Below are positions 35,226 to 45,884 of a DNA stretch of 64,000 nucleotides, piece after piece (positions within the stretch are counted from its first letter, which is position 1; each line of letters opens with the position of its first letter). Position numbers and translations under genes: made by a program. The stretch covers positions 4,593,501 through 4,657,500 of the forward strand of contig NC_009937.1 of NCBI RefSeq assembly GCF_000010525.1, given 5' to 3'. This DNA comes from Azorhizobium caulinodans ORS 571. GTDB taxonomy: Bacteria; Pseudomonadota; Alphaproteobacteria; Rhizobiales; Xanthobacteraceae. Under the pieces are notes generated by a model, which worked only from the letters and a program-made list of their open reading frames with translations, was not told the origin of the DNA and did no database searches.

Positions 35226-35645
35226 TCATAGGTCCGCCGCCGCCTCGATGCGCTCCATGTCATCGTCCGAGAAGCCGAAATGATGACCGATCTCATGCAC
35301 CAGCACGTGGGCCACCACATGGCCGAGCGTCTCCTCGTGCTCCGCCCAGTAGTCGAGGATGGGGCGGCGGTAGAGGAAGATCATGTTGGGCAGCCGGCCG
35401 GTGGGGGCCACGGCCTCGTCCTGCGCGAGGCCGATCCCCTGGAACAGCCCCAGGAGGTCGAAGGGGCTTTCCGCCTCCATCTCCTCCAGCACCTCGTCGG
35501 TGGGAAAGTCCTCGACCCGGATGACCACGCCCGCGCACAGGCGGCGGAACGGCTCCGGCAGCCGGGCGAAGACCTCGTCCGCCAGTTCCTCCATCTCCGC
35601 GAGGCTCGGGGCCTCCAGCGTCCGCCACTTCAGGGCGTCGGACAT
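35226..35645 (-). CDS. Minimal zinc metallopeptidase family protein (HExxH)
   Basis: The start is the ATG ending at 35645, preceded by AAGGAGCAGG, giving 139 residues. The C-terminal end carries the zinc motif HVLVHEIGHHFGFSDDDM with H117, E118 and H121 and a likely third ligand among the following aspartates. This matches the small cytosolic 'metallopeptidase family' widespread in bacteria, whose substrate is unknown. An earlier segment, GRLPNMIFLYRRPILDYW, is another conserved block. The longer frame to 35747 has no family similarity in its first 34 residues. Confidence 0.88.
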   Translation of the reverse strand: MSDALKWRTLEAPSLAEMEELADEVFARLPEPFRRLCAGVVIRVEDFPTDEVLEEMEAESPFDLLGLFQGIGLAQDEAVAPTGRLPNMIFLYRRPILDYWAEHEETLGHVVAHVLVHEIGHHFGFSDDDMERIEAAADL

Positions 35646-35827
35646 TTCAACCTGCTCCTTCGGGATGATCCCGCACCGGACCGGCGGCGGTACTCCGCCG
35701 CCACGGCGCCGCCCAAGTTGGTCCGGGCTTCGCCAAGTTTCGCTCAAGTTGATGCCACGCGAACATGGTTAAGGAACCGTGAAGCGAAAACGTCGTTGCA
35801 ATAACAGGACGACTACGGAGAGTGACC

Positions 35828-35950
35828 ATGCTGCTGCGCAAGCTTGCGGTCACCAGCGCGCTGGTGACGATACTGGGTATCGCCGCGTATCTGGCTCCCC
35901 ACGAGGCCAATGCCACCCTCGTTGCGACGACGTTCGCGGCCATTCAGTAA
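35828..35950 (+). CDS. 40-residue small exported or membrane protein
   Basis: The ATG at 35828 opens a 40-codon frame ending TAA at 35948-35950. The peptide starts MLLRKLAVTSALVTILGIAA, followed by YLAPHEANATLVATTFAAIQ. It has two basic residues then a hydrophobic stretch and a possible signal-peptidase site at HEANA, so it is either a tiny secreted peptide or a single-helix membrane peptide. ACGGAGAG 8-9 bp upstream is a plausible ribosome binding site, and a terminator hairpin follows at 36033-36060. It lies alone on the plus strand between minus-strand genes. No family is recognised. Confidence 0.55.
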   Translation: MLLRKLAVTSALVTILGIAAYLAPHEANATLVATTFAAIQ

Positions 35951-36032
35951 CACCGCACCCTGCCGTGCCCCGAACCTGTCGGAACGCCGGAAGGCGAACG
36001 CTGCATCCTGCGGCGCGCCTCGGAACGCCATG

Positions 36033-36060
36033 AAAGGCCGCACCTGATCGTGCGGCCTTT
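36033..36060. terminator. Bidirectional terminator between the small ORF and leuC
   Basis: An 11-bp inverted repeat (AAAGGCCGCAC / GTGCGGCCTTT, 36033-36043 and 36050-36060) with a 6-base loop is flanked by CTATTT on the plus strand. It can end both the plus-strand small ORF and leuC on the minus strand. Confidence 0.75.
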
Positions 36061-36072
36061 CTATTTCCGTCG

Positions 36073-37497
36073 TCAGCCGCGCGGCCAGGTCCGAACATCG
36101 ACGAAACGGCCAGCGATGGCCGCTGCCGCCGCCATGGCGGGCGACACGAGATGGGTGCGGCCCTTGAAGCCCTGGCGCCCTTCGAAATTGCGGTTCGAGG
36201 TGGAGGCGCAGCGCTCCTCCGGCGACAGGCGGTCCGCATTCATGGCGAGGCACATGGAGCAGCCCGGCTCGCGCCACTCAAAGCCCGCGGCGAGGAAGAT
36301 CTTGTCCAGACCCTCGGCCTCGGCCTGTGCCTTCACCAGGCCGGAGCCCGGCACGACCATGGCCTTCACATTCGCGTTCACCGTGTGGCCGGCAACGATC
36401 TGCGCCGCCTGACGCATGTCCTCGATGCGCCCGTTGGTGCAGGAGCCGATGAACACGCGATCGATGGCGATGTCGGAAATCTTCGTGCCGGCGGTGAGGC
36501 CCATATAGGCCAGAGCGCGCTTCTTGGCGTCCCGACGCACCGCATCCTCGATGGCCTCCGGATCGGGCACGAGGCCTTCCACGGACACCACGTCCTCCGG
36601 GCTAGTGCCCCAGGAGACGATGGGCGGCAGGTTGGCGCCGTCGAGGCGGACTTCCGCATCGAAATAGGCGCCTTCGTCGGAGCGTAGCGTCTCCCAATAG
36701 GCGACCGCCTTGTCCCAGTCGGCGCCCTTCGGCGCGCGGGGACGGTCCTTCAGATAGGCGAAGGCCTTCTCGTCCGGGGCCACCATGCCGGCGCGGGCAC
36801 CGCCCTCGATCGACATGTTGCAGACCGTCATGCGGCCTTCCATGGAGAGCTGGCGCATCACGTCGCCGGCATATTCGATCACGTAGCCGGTGCCGCCGGC
36901 CGTGCCGATGGAACCGATGATGGCGAGCGTCACGTCCTTGGCGCCGACCCCCTCCGGCAGGGTGCCGTCCACGGTGACGCGCATGTTCTTGGACTTCTTC
37001 TGGATCAGCGTCTGGGTGGCGAGCACATGCTCCACCTCCGAGGTGCCGATGCCATGGGCCAGCGCGCCGAACGCCCCATGGGTGGAGGTGTGGCTGTCGC
37101 CGCAGACGATGGTGGTGCCGGGCAGCGTGAAGCCCTGCTCCGGGCCGATCACGTGCACGATGCCCTGACGGATATCGCGCTCGTTATAATATTCGATGCC
37201 GAATTCGCGGGTGTTCTCCGCCAGCGTCTCCACCTGCGTGGCGCTTTCCGGATCGTCGATGCCGTGCGAGCGGTCGGTGGTGGGCACGTTGTGGTCCACC
37301 ACGGCGAGCGTCTTGGAGGGCGCGCGCACCTTGCGGCCGGCCATGCGCAGGCCCTCGAAGGCCTGCGGGCTCGTCACCTCATGGACGAGATGGCGGTCGA
37401 TATAGAGCAGGCAGGTGCCGTCCTCCTGCCGGGAGACGACGTGGTCGTCGAAGATCTTGTCGTAGAGGGTCTTGGGGCCGCTGGTGGGGGCGTTCAT
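36073..37497 (-). CDS. leuC: 3-isopropylmalate dehydratase large subunit
   Basis: The 474-residue aconitase-family enzyme isomerises 2- to 3-isopropylmalate with LeuD. Iron-sulfur cluster cysteines are in [14 protein letters not shown] and in the later GCSMCLAMN block. Further signatures are [36 protein letters not shown] and [16 protein letters not shown]. Length is normal. It is separated from leuD by a small plus-strand ORF, a metallopeptidase gene and a cytochrome b561 gene, so LeuCD are not encoded as an operon here. Confidence 0.97.
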   Translation of the reverse strand: MNAPTSGPKTLYDKIFDDHVVSRQEDGTCLLYIDRHLVHEVTSPQAFEGLRMAGRKVRAPSKTLAVVDHNVPTTDRSHGIDDPESATQVETLAENTREFGIEYYNERDIRQGIVHVIGPEQGFTLPGTTIVCGDSHTSTHGAFGALAHGIGTSEVEHVLATQTLIQKKSKNMRVTVDGTLPEGVGAKDVTLAIIGSIGTAGGTGYVIEYAGDVMRQLSMEGRMTVCNMSIEGGARAGMVAPDEKAFAYLKDRPRAPKGADWDKAVAYWETLRSDEGAYFDAEVRLDGANLPPIVSWGTSPEDVVSVEGLVPDPEAIEDAVRRDAKKRALAYMGLTAGTKISDIAIDRVFIGSCTNGRIEDMRQAAQIVAGHTVNANVKAMVVPGSGLVKAQAEAEGLDKIFLAAGFEWREPGCSMCLAMNADRLSPEERCASTSNRNFEGRQGFKGRTHLVSPAMAAAAAIAGRFVDVRTWPRG

Positions 37498-37966
37498 GAC
37501 GATGTCCTAAGGAGCATGAACCCAAGCGCACGCGCCGGGTCATTCGATGCGACGATGATGACGGAAGAAAGGGTGTCAGCGACCGAGTCGGGCCAGCGCG
37601 GACGTGGTGAAGCGCCCGAAGAAACGGCCCGGCAAACGCACGTGATCCGGCACGGCGGCAAAGTCCATGGTCGTGCAGGCATAGTGCCCGGTCGCGCACA
37701 GCGCGGCCCTGGGCAGATGCGGAGCGACATGGAAGGGGCGGTTCATGCCGCGCTTTTTAGCAGTTCCAGCGTGCTGCGACAATGCACGAGCCCGTGCCCT
37801 CGACGCTGCGGCGCACGCGATCAATCCGCCGCGGGAACAACCGCAGGTCTGCGCCCTGTTCAGAGCGCGGCGAAAAGCCATGAGCTCAGCCGTATTGCTG
37901 CGATGCAGCAAATGGTGTTGCCTCGCATCATCTTCAGAATTTCGGGGGGCCGGACGGAGAAGGGTC
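37498..37966. other. Intergenic region upstream of leuC
   Basis: This 469-bp region has no gene that I can support. One minus-strand frame gives a 57-residue peptide (MNRPFHVAPHLPRAALC..., 37576-37746) without recognisable family, signal peptide or convincing Shine-Dalgarno; it is possible but weak. The leuC promoter and the promoter of the small secreted protein at 37967 must lie here. Confidence 0.4.
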
Positions 37967-38248
37967 ATGCGGTTGGAGGTTTATGTCCTGGGCGCGCTTG
38001 TGGTTGCGGCGAGCGCCTCGATCTTCGGCGATCTCGGACGGGCGGCAGCACCGGACCAGAGCGAGATGACGGCGCGCTATGATGCCCCGGTCGCCTACTC
38101 GACCACGGCCCGCGCCGAGGACAAGATGCCCGCCACGGACACCGCCTGCAGCCGCATTCCGGGCCGCCCTGCCGCGACCTCGCTCCAGTTCCTGGAGCCC
38201 GGCACCTACGTCACCTCCGACTTCGCCACCGGCTGCGACGCCCGCTGA
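37967..38248 (+). CDS. Small secreted protein of unknown function
   Basis: The ATG at 37967, preceded by GGAGAAGG, gives 93 residues. The N-terminus MRLEVYVLGALVVAASASIFG is a likely signal sequence. The mature part is short and polar with two cysteines (in TACSRIPG and TGCDAR) that may form a disulfide. The frame stays open upstream to 37745, but that part is Arg/Ala-rich and lacks a ribosome site. No known family is recognised. The converging MFS gene ends 24 bp downstream. Confidence 0.6.
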   Translation: MRLEVYVLGALVVAASASIFGDLGRAAAPDQSEMTARYDAPVAYSTTARAEDKMPATDTACSRIPGRPAATSLQFLEPGTYVTSDFATGCDAR

Positions 38249-38272
38249 CGCGGCGCGCCGCGCCGGGCGGCC

Positions 38273-39538
38273 TCACCTGAGGCTCTCGCCGCCGTTCATG
38301 GCGGACGCCGTGCGCGGCAAGGCGACGAGCCACAGGGCCAGCGCCAGCAGCGCAAACCCGCCCAGCGACAGAAACGCTGGCGCATAGCCGAGGCGCGCCG
38401 CCACCAGCCCGGCGACGCCGGGGCTGAGGGCGGCCCCGATCCCCTGCACCGTCATCACCGCCCCGAGCCCCGCATTCACATGCCCGGTGCCCCGCAGGAT
38501 GCGGGCAACGATGCCGGGCGTCGCCACGCCCAGCAAGCCGGCGCCCACGCCATCCAGGATCTGCACGGGCAGCACCGTCAGCGGGTGGTCAAAGAAGCCC
38601 GCCACAAGGCCGCGCAGCGGCAGGGCCACCAGCGCCAGCACCATCACCAGCCCGTAGCCGCGCGTCTGCGCGAGGCGGGAAGCCAAGAGCGCCATGGGCA
38701 CCATGGTGAGCTGGGCGATGAGCACCGTGCCAGCGGCATAAGCGGCCGGATCGAAGCTGCCGGCACTCGCCACCTGCTGGCTGAGCAGCGGCAGCATGGC
38801 GGCATTGCCCAGATGGAAAAGCAGCAGCGTCACCGCCAGCACCCGCAGCGGCACCGAGCGCAGCAGCACGGTGAGGCTCGGCGGCTCGGGATGGACCGCC
38901 CCTTCCGGCACCGCCTCCAGCCCGCGCGCCACGTCATGGTCGATGTCCTGCGGACGGATGCGCGCCAGCATCGCCAGCGAGCCCACGGCCATGAGGCTCA
39001 TCAGCACGAAGACGGCGGTGAGCCCATAGAAATAGCCGAACAGACCCGCGAGACCGGCGGCGGCGAAATTGCCGGCATGGTTCCAGGCTTCGTTGCGGCC
39101 AAGCTGGGCGGCGAGGCCCGCCTGCCCCACGAGACCGAGGGTGAGGCCCGCAATCGCCGGCCCGATGGCCGCGCCGGTGAGGCCGGTGGCGATCTGCGCC
39201 AGCGTCACCACGGGGCCGGAGGGATAGAGCAGCAGCGCCAGCGTCGCGACGACCACCAGCACGGCAGAGACCGCGACCACCGCGCGCTTGGAGCGCACCG
39301 CGTCCGCCAGCATGCCCAGCGGCGTCGTGGCCACCATGCCGGCAAGACCACCGACCATCATCACGAGCCCGATGGAGTCGGCCTTCCAGCCCTGCTCCAC
39401 GAGGAACACGCCGAGGAAGGGGCCGAGCCCGTCCCGCACGTCCGCCAGGAAGAAATTGAGCCCGGCCAGCGCCGCCACGGAGGCGCCGACCGTGCGGGGA
39501 GACAGGGCAACATCGGCGGCGGGAGAGGAAGCGCTCAT
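38273..39538 (-). CDS. Major facilitator superfamily transporter
   Basis: From the ATG ending at 39538 the product is 421 residues with twelve predicted membrane helices. The loop between helices 2 and 3 is GMLADAVRSKRAVV, the MFS signature position. Other features are GLNFFLADVRDGLGPFLGVFL in helix 1 and a central loop DIDHDVARGLEAVPEGAVHPEPP. The sequence style fits bacterial drug/metabolite efflux carriers. Substrate unknown. It converges with the small secreted protein and is 97 bp downstream of pckA on the same strand. Confidence 0.9.
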   Translation of the reverse strand: MSASSPAADVALSPRTVGASVAALAGLNFFLADVRDGLGPFLGVFLVEQGWKADSIGLVMMVGGLAGMVATTPLGMLADAVRSKRAVVAVSAVLVVVATLALLLYPSGPVVTLAQIATGLTGAAIGPAIAGLTLGLVGQAGLAAQLGRNEAWNHAGNFAAAGLAGLFGYFYGLTAVFVLMSLMAVGSLAMLARIRPQDIDHDVARGLEAVPEGAVHPEPPSLTVLLRSVPLRVLAVTLLLFHLGNAAMLPLLSQQVASAGSFDPAAYAAGTVLIAQLTMVPMALLASRLAQTRGYGLVMVLALVALPLRGLVAGFFDHPLTVLPVQILDGVGAGLLGVATPGIVARILRGTGHVNAGLGAVMTVQGIGAALSPGVAGLVAARLGYAPAFLSLGGFALLALALWLVALPRTASAMNGGESLR

Positions 39539-39634
39539 GAGACCTCGCTGGGGACGGGCGCGAGCGTGAGCGTCGCGGCACGTCCCCAACGAAGCGGAGC
39601 TTTGGCGGGTTCCCGCTACCGCTGGGTCAAACGA

Positions 39635-41248
<1,614 letters not shown>

Positions 41249-41358
41249 GGAACATCTCCTGTTGCGCGCGACGTAACGCGACGCGCCTGCGCCGAATTCC
41301 CGAAGGGGAGCAGCAGGATGAAATACGGACAGGGAGACTGTCTATTCTTTTAAATGCG

Positions 41359-41373
41359 TTCAAATCGTTTGAA
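41359..41373 (-). promoter_or_regulatory. Palindrome upstream of pckA, candidate operator
   Basis: TTCAAA-TCG-TTTGAA is a perfect 6-bp inverted repeat with a 3-base centre, about 110 bp before the pckA start and just after the HugZ-like gene's stop. LacI-family regulators (for example PckR, known to control pckA in Sinorhizobium) bind palindromes with a central CG. Assignment to such a regulator is inference. Confidence 0.4.
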
Positions 41374-41376
41374 TTT

Positions 41377-42108
41377 TCAGGGCATTTTCTCTCGCGCCTG
41401 CGTTACAAGCTGCACAAGGACTTGCCGCACCGCACCACGTCCCGTCACGCGCTGCGGAAAGTCGAGACGCCGCACCACATCACCACCGGCCAGTTCGCAT
41501 CCATCCGGATCGAGCCCGATCATGCGCCACGCGACGCCCTCGCGCTCCGGCTCACCGAGCAGGCGCGTCGCATAGAGGGCAATGGCATCTGCATGATCCT
41601 CGTTCATGTGCGAGACCACGCCCTCAACGCTCTCGCGCACCTCGTCCGCGCCGGTCCAGTCGGTGAGAAGGCCCTTGGCCGGGAGCGTGACGATGCGGCC
41701 GAAGCCCTCCACCAGATGGGCTTCGGCCAGTTCCAGCGTGAAGAAACCGAAGTCGGTGAAGTCCGCATATTGGGCGGCGTTGGGATGACGGGCGAGATAG
41801 CGCGCCCGAATGTCGCTTCCCTCCGCCGCCGGCACCACACGGCCGAGCAGGCTGGCGCGGGGGGAATCCAGCGGATCGGCGCCGCTCGCGGCCAGCAGAA
41901 GCGAGGCGCGGGAGTCGCGGGCAAGGTTCTGGGTGTGGCGGGCGAGACGCGAGATGAGAAGGCCCGGCGCGCCGGTCTCGTCGGGGGCCACCGCGACGAG
42001 GGAAGCATAGGGCGCGCCAGTCTCCTCCAGCGTCGCCAGCGCGCCGAAGCGCGCCTCGCGCATCAGGCGACGGATCACCTCGCTCGCCCGCGTTATGGCC
42101 TCGCCCAT
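41377..42108 (-). CDS. HugZ-like / pyridoxamine-5'-phosphate-oxidase-fold protein
   Basis: From the ATG ending at 42108 (preceded by GGGAGGAGACC) the product is 243 residues. It has an N-terminal FMN-binding split-barrel domain (RRLMREARFGALATLEETGAPYASLVAVAPDE) and a C-terminal DUF2470-type domain marked by SHMNEDHADAIALYA (~residues 170-185). This combination is found in HugZ-type haem utilisation proteins and related flavin/haem-binding proteins. Whether it degrades haem is not determined; no haem uptake genes are nearby. It lies between pckA and chvI in the otherwise conserved pck-chv region. Confidence 0.85.
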   Translation of the reverse strand: MGEAITRASEVIRRLMREARFGALATLEETGAPYASLVAVAPDETGAPGLLISRLARHTQNLARDSRASLLLAASGADPLDSPRASLLGRVVPAAEGSDIRARYLARHPNAAQYADFTDFGFFTLELAEAHLVEGFGRIVTLPAKGLLTDWTGADEVRESVEGVVSHMNEDHADAIALYATRLLGEPEREGVAWRMIGLDPDGCELAGGDVVRRLDFPQRVTGRGAVRQVLVQLVTQAREKMP

Positions 42109-42406
42109 GGTCTCCTCCCGAAGCGGCTGCAACGACGCGCGGGACCGTAAAGCCATCGCCCCGACAGCGTGAGAGGCTCGGCGTGCGATTGGAGCAATTC
42201 AAGCTGACGCATCCGCGCGCCGGGAGACTTATCCCCGCACCGCCGTTGGAAAACGCGCGGCTTTGGCAACCGAGATTTGGCGACTCAAGCGTTTCCGTCT
42301 ATTTTCCGTGCAGAATAAAGCGCGGTGTCACATTTCGGCCACGCGAACCGGCTTCTTCGGCACGAAGACGTGATCTTGACCGACCCCGACGCTTGAAAGA
42401 GGTGTC

Positions 42407-43108
42407 ATGCCCACAATCGCCCTCGTCGATGACGATCGCAACATCCTGACCTCCGTCTCCATCGCGCTGGAAGCGGAAGGCTATCGTATCGACACTTATA
42501 CCGATGGGGCTTCGGCGCTGGACGGGTTCAAGACCAACCCGCCCGATCTCGCGATCCTCGACATCAAGATGCCCCGCATGGACGGCATGGAGCTGCTCCG
42601 CCGCCTGCGCCAGAAGACCGACATGCCGGTGATCTTCCTCACCTCCAAGGATGAGGAAATCGACGAGCTGTTCGGCCTGAAGATGGGCGCCGACGATTTC
42701 ATCAAGAAGCCCTTCTCCCAGCGCCTGCTGGTGGAGCGCGTGAAGGCGGTGCTCCGCCGCGTGGGCGCCAAGGACGGCACTGCCCCGCGCGAAGTGGACA
42801 GCGCCAAGGTTCTGGAGCGCGGCCTGCTGCGCATGGACCCCGAGCGCCACACCTGCACCTGGAAGGGCGAGCCGGTGACGCTCACCGTCACCGAATTCCT
42901 CATCCTCCAGGCGCTCGCCCAGCGCCCCGGCGTCGTGAAGAGCCGCAACGCCCTCATGGACGCGGCCTATGACGACCAGGTCTATGTGGACGACCGCACC
43001 ATCGACAGCCACATCAAGCGCCTGCGCAAGAAGTTCAAATCCGCCGACGACAATTTCGACATGATCGAGACGCTGTACGGCGTCGGCTATCGCTTCAAGG
43101 AAAGCTGA
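42407..43108 (+). CDS. chvI: Response regulator ChvI
   Basis: The 233-residue OmpR-family regulator has receiver D52 in [13 protein letters not shown], acidic D8-D9-D10, the [20 protein letters not shown] switch region and a winged-helix DNA-binding domain with [32 protein letters not shown]-type sequence (positions ~180-210). In rhizobia ChvI with ChvG and ExoR controls acid/host-entry responses, exopolysaccharide and motility. The gene precedes chvG by 25 bp. No exoR is in this window. Confidence 0.95.
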   Translation: MPTIALVDDDRNILTSVSIALEAEGYRIDTYTDGASALDGFKTNPPDLAILDIKMPRMDGMELLRRLRQKTDMPVIFLTSKDEEIDELFGLKMGADDFIKKPFSQRLLVERVKAVLRRVGAKDGTAPREVDSAKVLERGLLRMDPERHTCTWKGEPVTLTVTEFLILQALAQRPGVVKSRNALMDAAYDDQVYVDDRTIDSHIKRLRKKFKSADDNFDMIETLYGVGYRFKES

Positions 43109-43133
43109 GGGCGGGCGCGGGGCGCCCATTCCC

Positions 43134-44912
43134 ATGACCGACGCCGCAGATCCGATCTCAGGTCGAGGACCCGAAGCCCCCCCGAAACGGGGGCTCGGGA
43201 TTCTTGCGACCCTCCGGCGTGTGCGCCGGTTCGTGGTCTTCAAGAGCTTCTCCAGCCTGACCAAGCGTATCGTCCTGCTCAATCTGGCGGGTCTTTGCGC
43301 GCTCGTCTCCGGCATCCTCTATCTGTCCGAATTCCGCGCCGGCCTCATCGATGCCCGCGTGCAGAGCCTGCTGGTGCAGGGCGAGATCATCGCCGGCGCC
43401 ATCGCCGCCTCGGCGCAGGTCGAGACCAACGCCATCACCATCGATCCCGAGCGCCTTCTGGAGCTTCAGGCCGGCGAGAGCTACGGCCCCTCGGAAGAAG
43501 GCTTCGCGCCGCTGGAATTCCCCATCAATCCCGAGCGCGTCGCCCCGGTGCTGCGCCGTCTCGTAGGCCCGACCCGCACCCGTGCCCGCATCTACGACCG
43601 GGACGGGATCATGCTGCTGGATTCCCGCTCGCTCTATTCCAAGGGCGAGATCCTGCGCTTTGATCTGCCCCCGCCCACCCAGCCGCCGCCCGGCCTGCTG
43701 GAACGGGCGTGGCGCGGCGCGCAATCCTGGCTCGGCCGGGGCGACCTGCCCCTCTACAAGGAACTCGGCCCCCAGAGCGGCAAGGAGTATCCCGAAGTCG
43801 CTTCCGCCGCCCTCGGCCAGAAGGCCAGCGCCGTCCGGGTGGATGATCGCGGCCGCGTGGTCGTCTCCGTGGCGGTGCCGATCCAGCGCTTCCGCGCCAT
43901 TCTGGGGGTGCTGCTGCTCTCCACCCAGGGCGGCGAGATCGACGAGGCGGTGGAGGCCGAGCGCTTCGTCATCGTGCGCGTCTTCCTCGTCGCCGCCGCC
44001 GTCATGGTTCTGCTGTCGATCCTGCTCGCCGGTACCATCGCCGATCCGGTGCGCAAGCTGGCCGACGCCGCCGAGCGGGTGCGCCGGCGCATCAAGACGC
44101 GCGTGGAAATCCCCGACTTCACCAGCCGCGCCGACGAGATCGGCCATTTGTCCGGCGCCCTGCGTGACATGACCAGTTCGCTCTACAACCGCATCGAGGC
44201 CATCGAGAGCTTCGCGGCGGACGTGGCGCATGAATTGAAGAACCCCCTCACCTCCCTGCGCTCGGCTGTGGAGACCCTGCCGCTCGCCAAGAGCGACGCC
44301 TCCCGCGGCCGCCTGCTGGAGGTGATCCAGCACGACGTGAAGCGGCTCGACCGCCTGATCTCGGACATTTCCGACGCGAGCCGCCTCGATGCCGAGCTTC
44401 AGCGGCAGGAGGCCGCCAGTGTCGATCTCAAGCAGTTGCTGGAGATGGTGGTGGGCATGGCGCAGGACGTGCGCAAGGATGACGGCGTGAGCGTTGCCCT
44501 CGCCTTTGAACGCCTGCCCGGCGCGCCGGCCGATTTCACCATCGCCGGCCATGCCTCGCGGCTGGGTCAGGTGGTGGACAATCTCGTCTCCAACGCCCGC
44601 TCCTTCTCGCCCGAAGGCGGCACGGTGAAGGTGCTCTGCCGCCGCACCAAGACCGGCGCGGAGATCATCGTGGACGACGAGGGCCCCGGTATCCGACCCG
44701 ATGCCCTCTCGCGTATCTTCGAGCGCTTCTATACGGACCGCCCGCACCAGGGCTTCGGCCAGAACTCCGGCCTCGGCCTCTCGATCTCCAAGCAGATCGT
44801 GGAAGCCCACGCCGGCCACATCTGGGCCGAGAACCGCACGCAGGCCGGCGCGCCGGGCGAGGAGCCTCAGGTGCTTGGCGCCCGCTTCATCGTCCGCCTG
44901 CCCAACGGCTGA
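43134..44912 (+). CDS. chvG: Sensor histidine kinase ChvG
   Basis: The 592-residue kinase has a basic cytoplasmic N-terminus, a first membrane helix (~residues 45-65), a large periplasmic domain (~66-275) and a second helix (~280-302). HAMP (~303-355), HisKA with phospho-acceptor H366 in FAADVAHELKNPLTSL, and an HATPase with DDEGPGIRPDALSRIFERFY and NSGLGLSISKQIVEAH complete it. The periplasmic domain is where ExoR binds in Sinorhizobium. It is co-transcribed with chvI and ends 4 bp before hprK. Confidence 0.95.
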   Translation: MTDAADPISGRGPEAPPKRGLGILATLRRVRRFVVFKSFSSLTKRIVLLNLAGLCALVSGILYLSEFRAGLIDARVQSLLVQGEIIAGAIAASAQVETNAITIDPERLLELQAGESYGPSEEGFAPLEFPINPERVAPVLRRLVGPTRTRARIYDRDGIMLLDSRSLYSKGEILRFDLPPPTQPPPGLLERAWRGAQSWLGRGDLPLYKELGPQSGKEYPEVASAALGQKASAVRVDDRGRVVVSVAVPIQRFRAILGVLLLSTQGGEIDEAVEAERFVIVRVFLVAAAVMVLLSILLAGTIADPVRKLADAAERVRRRIKTRVEIPDFTSRADEIGHLSGALRDMTSSLYNRIEAIESFAADVAHELKNPLTSLRSAVETLPLAKSDASRGRLLEVIQHDVKRLDRLISDISDASRLDAELQRQEAASVDLKQLLEMVVGMAQDVRKDDGVSVALAFERLPGAPADFTIAGHASRLGQVVDNLVSNARSFSPEGGTVKVLCRRTKTGAEIIVDDEGPGIRPDALSRIFERFYTDRPHQGFGQNSGLGLSISKQIVEAHAGHIWAENRTQAGAPGEEPQVLGARFIVRLPNG

Positions 44913-44916
44913 CGCC

Positions 44917-45372
44917 ATGAGCGCGGCCGGCGCAAGCATTCACGCCAGTTGCGTCGTCCTGGGCGAAACCGGCGTCCTCATCCGCGGCCCGTCGGGCGCC
45001 GGCAAGTCCACCCTCGCGCTGCGGCTGATGCTCGACCCACCCCGCGCCCTGCCGGAGGCGCGGCTGGTGGCGGACGACCGGGTGCTGCTGTGCGCCGAGG
45101 GGGCCGACCTCGTGGCGCAGGCACCGGAAGCGCTCGCCGGGCTGATCGAGGTCCGGCATCTGGGCATCCGGCAGGTTCCCCATCTTTTTTGCGGGAAGGT
45201 GAAGATTGTGATCGATCTTGCGGCAGAGCTTGCGCCGCGCCTGCCCGACGCCGCCGATCTCACGGAAATCCTTTGCGGAATAAAGATCCAGCGTTTGCCG
45301 GTGCCACCGGGGGCTGACGCAGCACTGCTGCTCGCCGCAGCCCTGGCGACGCGGGAAACAGGCAACACATGA
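44917..45372 (+). CDS. hprK: HPr kinase/phosphorylase, short alphaproteobacterial form
   Basis: From the ATG at 44917, 4 bp after chvG, the product is 151 residues. Walker A GPSGAGKST lies at residues 24-32 and the HPrK signature region VRHLGIRQVPH follows around residue 80. Alphaproteobacterial HprK lacks the N-terminal ~130-residue domain of Bacillus HprK, so the short length is normal and not a truncation. It phosphorylates HPr on serine and links PTS state to ChvG/ChvI and carbon control. The frame remains open upstream inside chvG but without family similarity. Confidence 0.93.
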   Translation: MSAAGASIHASCVVLGETGVLIRGPSGAGKSTLALRLMLDPPRALPEARLVADDRVLLCAEGADLVAQAPEALAGLIEVRHLGIRQVPHLFCGKVKIVIDLAAELAPRLPDAADLTEILCGIKIQRLPVPPGADAALLLAAALATRETGNT

Positions 45373-45482
45373 TGCTTTTGTGCGCTGCACCCCTTGCGTA
45401 ATTTTTGAGCCGCTCTGAATATGACGGCCCCGTTGTGCGGGAAGGCCTTCACCCATTCAAAAGAGGTGAAGGCGGAGGCAAC

Positions 45483-45884
45483 ATGATCGGTCTCGTGCTC
45501 GTCACCCACGGCCGCCTGGCCACCGAGTTCTGTTCTGCGCTGGAGCACGTGATGGGGCCGCAGGCCCAGATCGCGAGTGTCACCATCGGCCCCGATGACG
45601 ACATGGAACGGCGCCGACACGATATCATCGAGGCCGTCGCCAAGGTCCAGAGCGGCCAGGGCGTGGTCATCCTCACCGACATGTTCGGCGGCACCCCTTC
45701 CAACCTCGCCATCTCCGTGATGAATGCGCCGGACGTGGAAGTGGTGGCGGGCATCAATCTTCCCATGCTGGTCAAGCTCGCCAAGGTCCGGGGCGAACTC
45801 CCCCTCTCGGAGGCGGTGGACGTGGCGCAGGAAGCCGGGCGGAAATACATCAATGTCGCCAGCCGCGTCCTTGCCGGAAAATAA
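45483..45884 (+). CDS. PTS EIIA component, mannose/fructose family (PtsM/ManX)
   Basis: The 133-residue protein is an EIIA(Man)-type phosphocarrier with active-site H9 in GLVLVTHGRLATEF. VVILTDMFGGTPSNLAIS (~residues 60-77) is the second family motif. No EIIB/C/D transport genes are present, so it acts in the regulatory PTS typical of alphaproteobacteria. The ATG at 45483 has GGCGGAGG upstream. The HPr frame starts inside its last codons, overlapping by 32 bp. Confidence 0.94.
   Translation: MIGLVLVTHGRLATEFCSALEHVMGPQAQIASVTIGPDDDMERRRHDIIEAVAKVQSGQGVVILTDMFGGTPSNLAISVMNAPDVEVVAGINLPMLVKLAKVRGELPLSEAVDVAQEAGRKYINVASRVLAGK

Noticed and set aside
37576-37746. 57-residue minus-strand peptide starting MNRPFHVAPHL
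   Set aside because: No recognisable family, no clear ribosome binding site and no conserved neighbour; kept only as a possibility in the intergenic note.
44917-45372. HprK as a truncated pseudogene
   Set aside because: At 151 residues it lacks the N-terminal domain of Bacillus HprK, but this is the normal form in alphaproteobacteria and the P-loop is intact.
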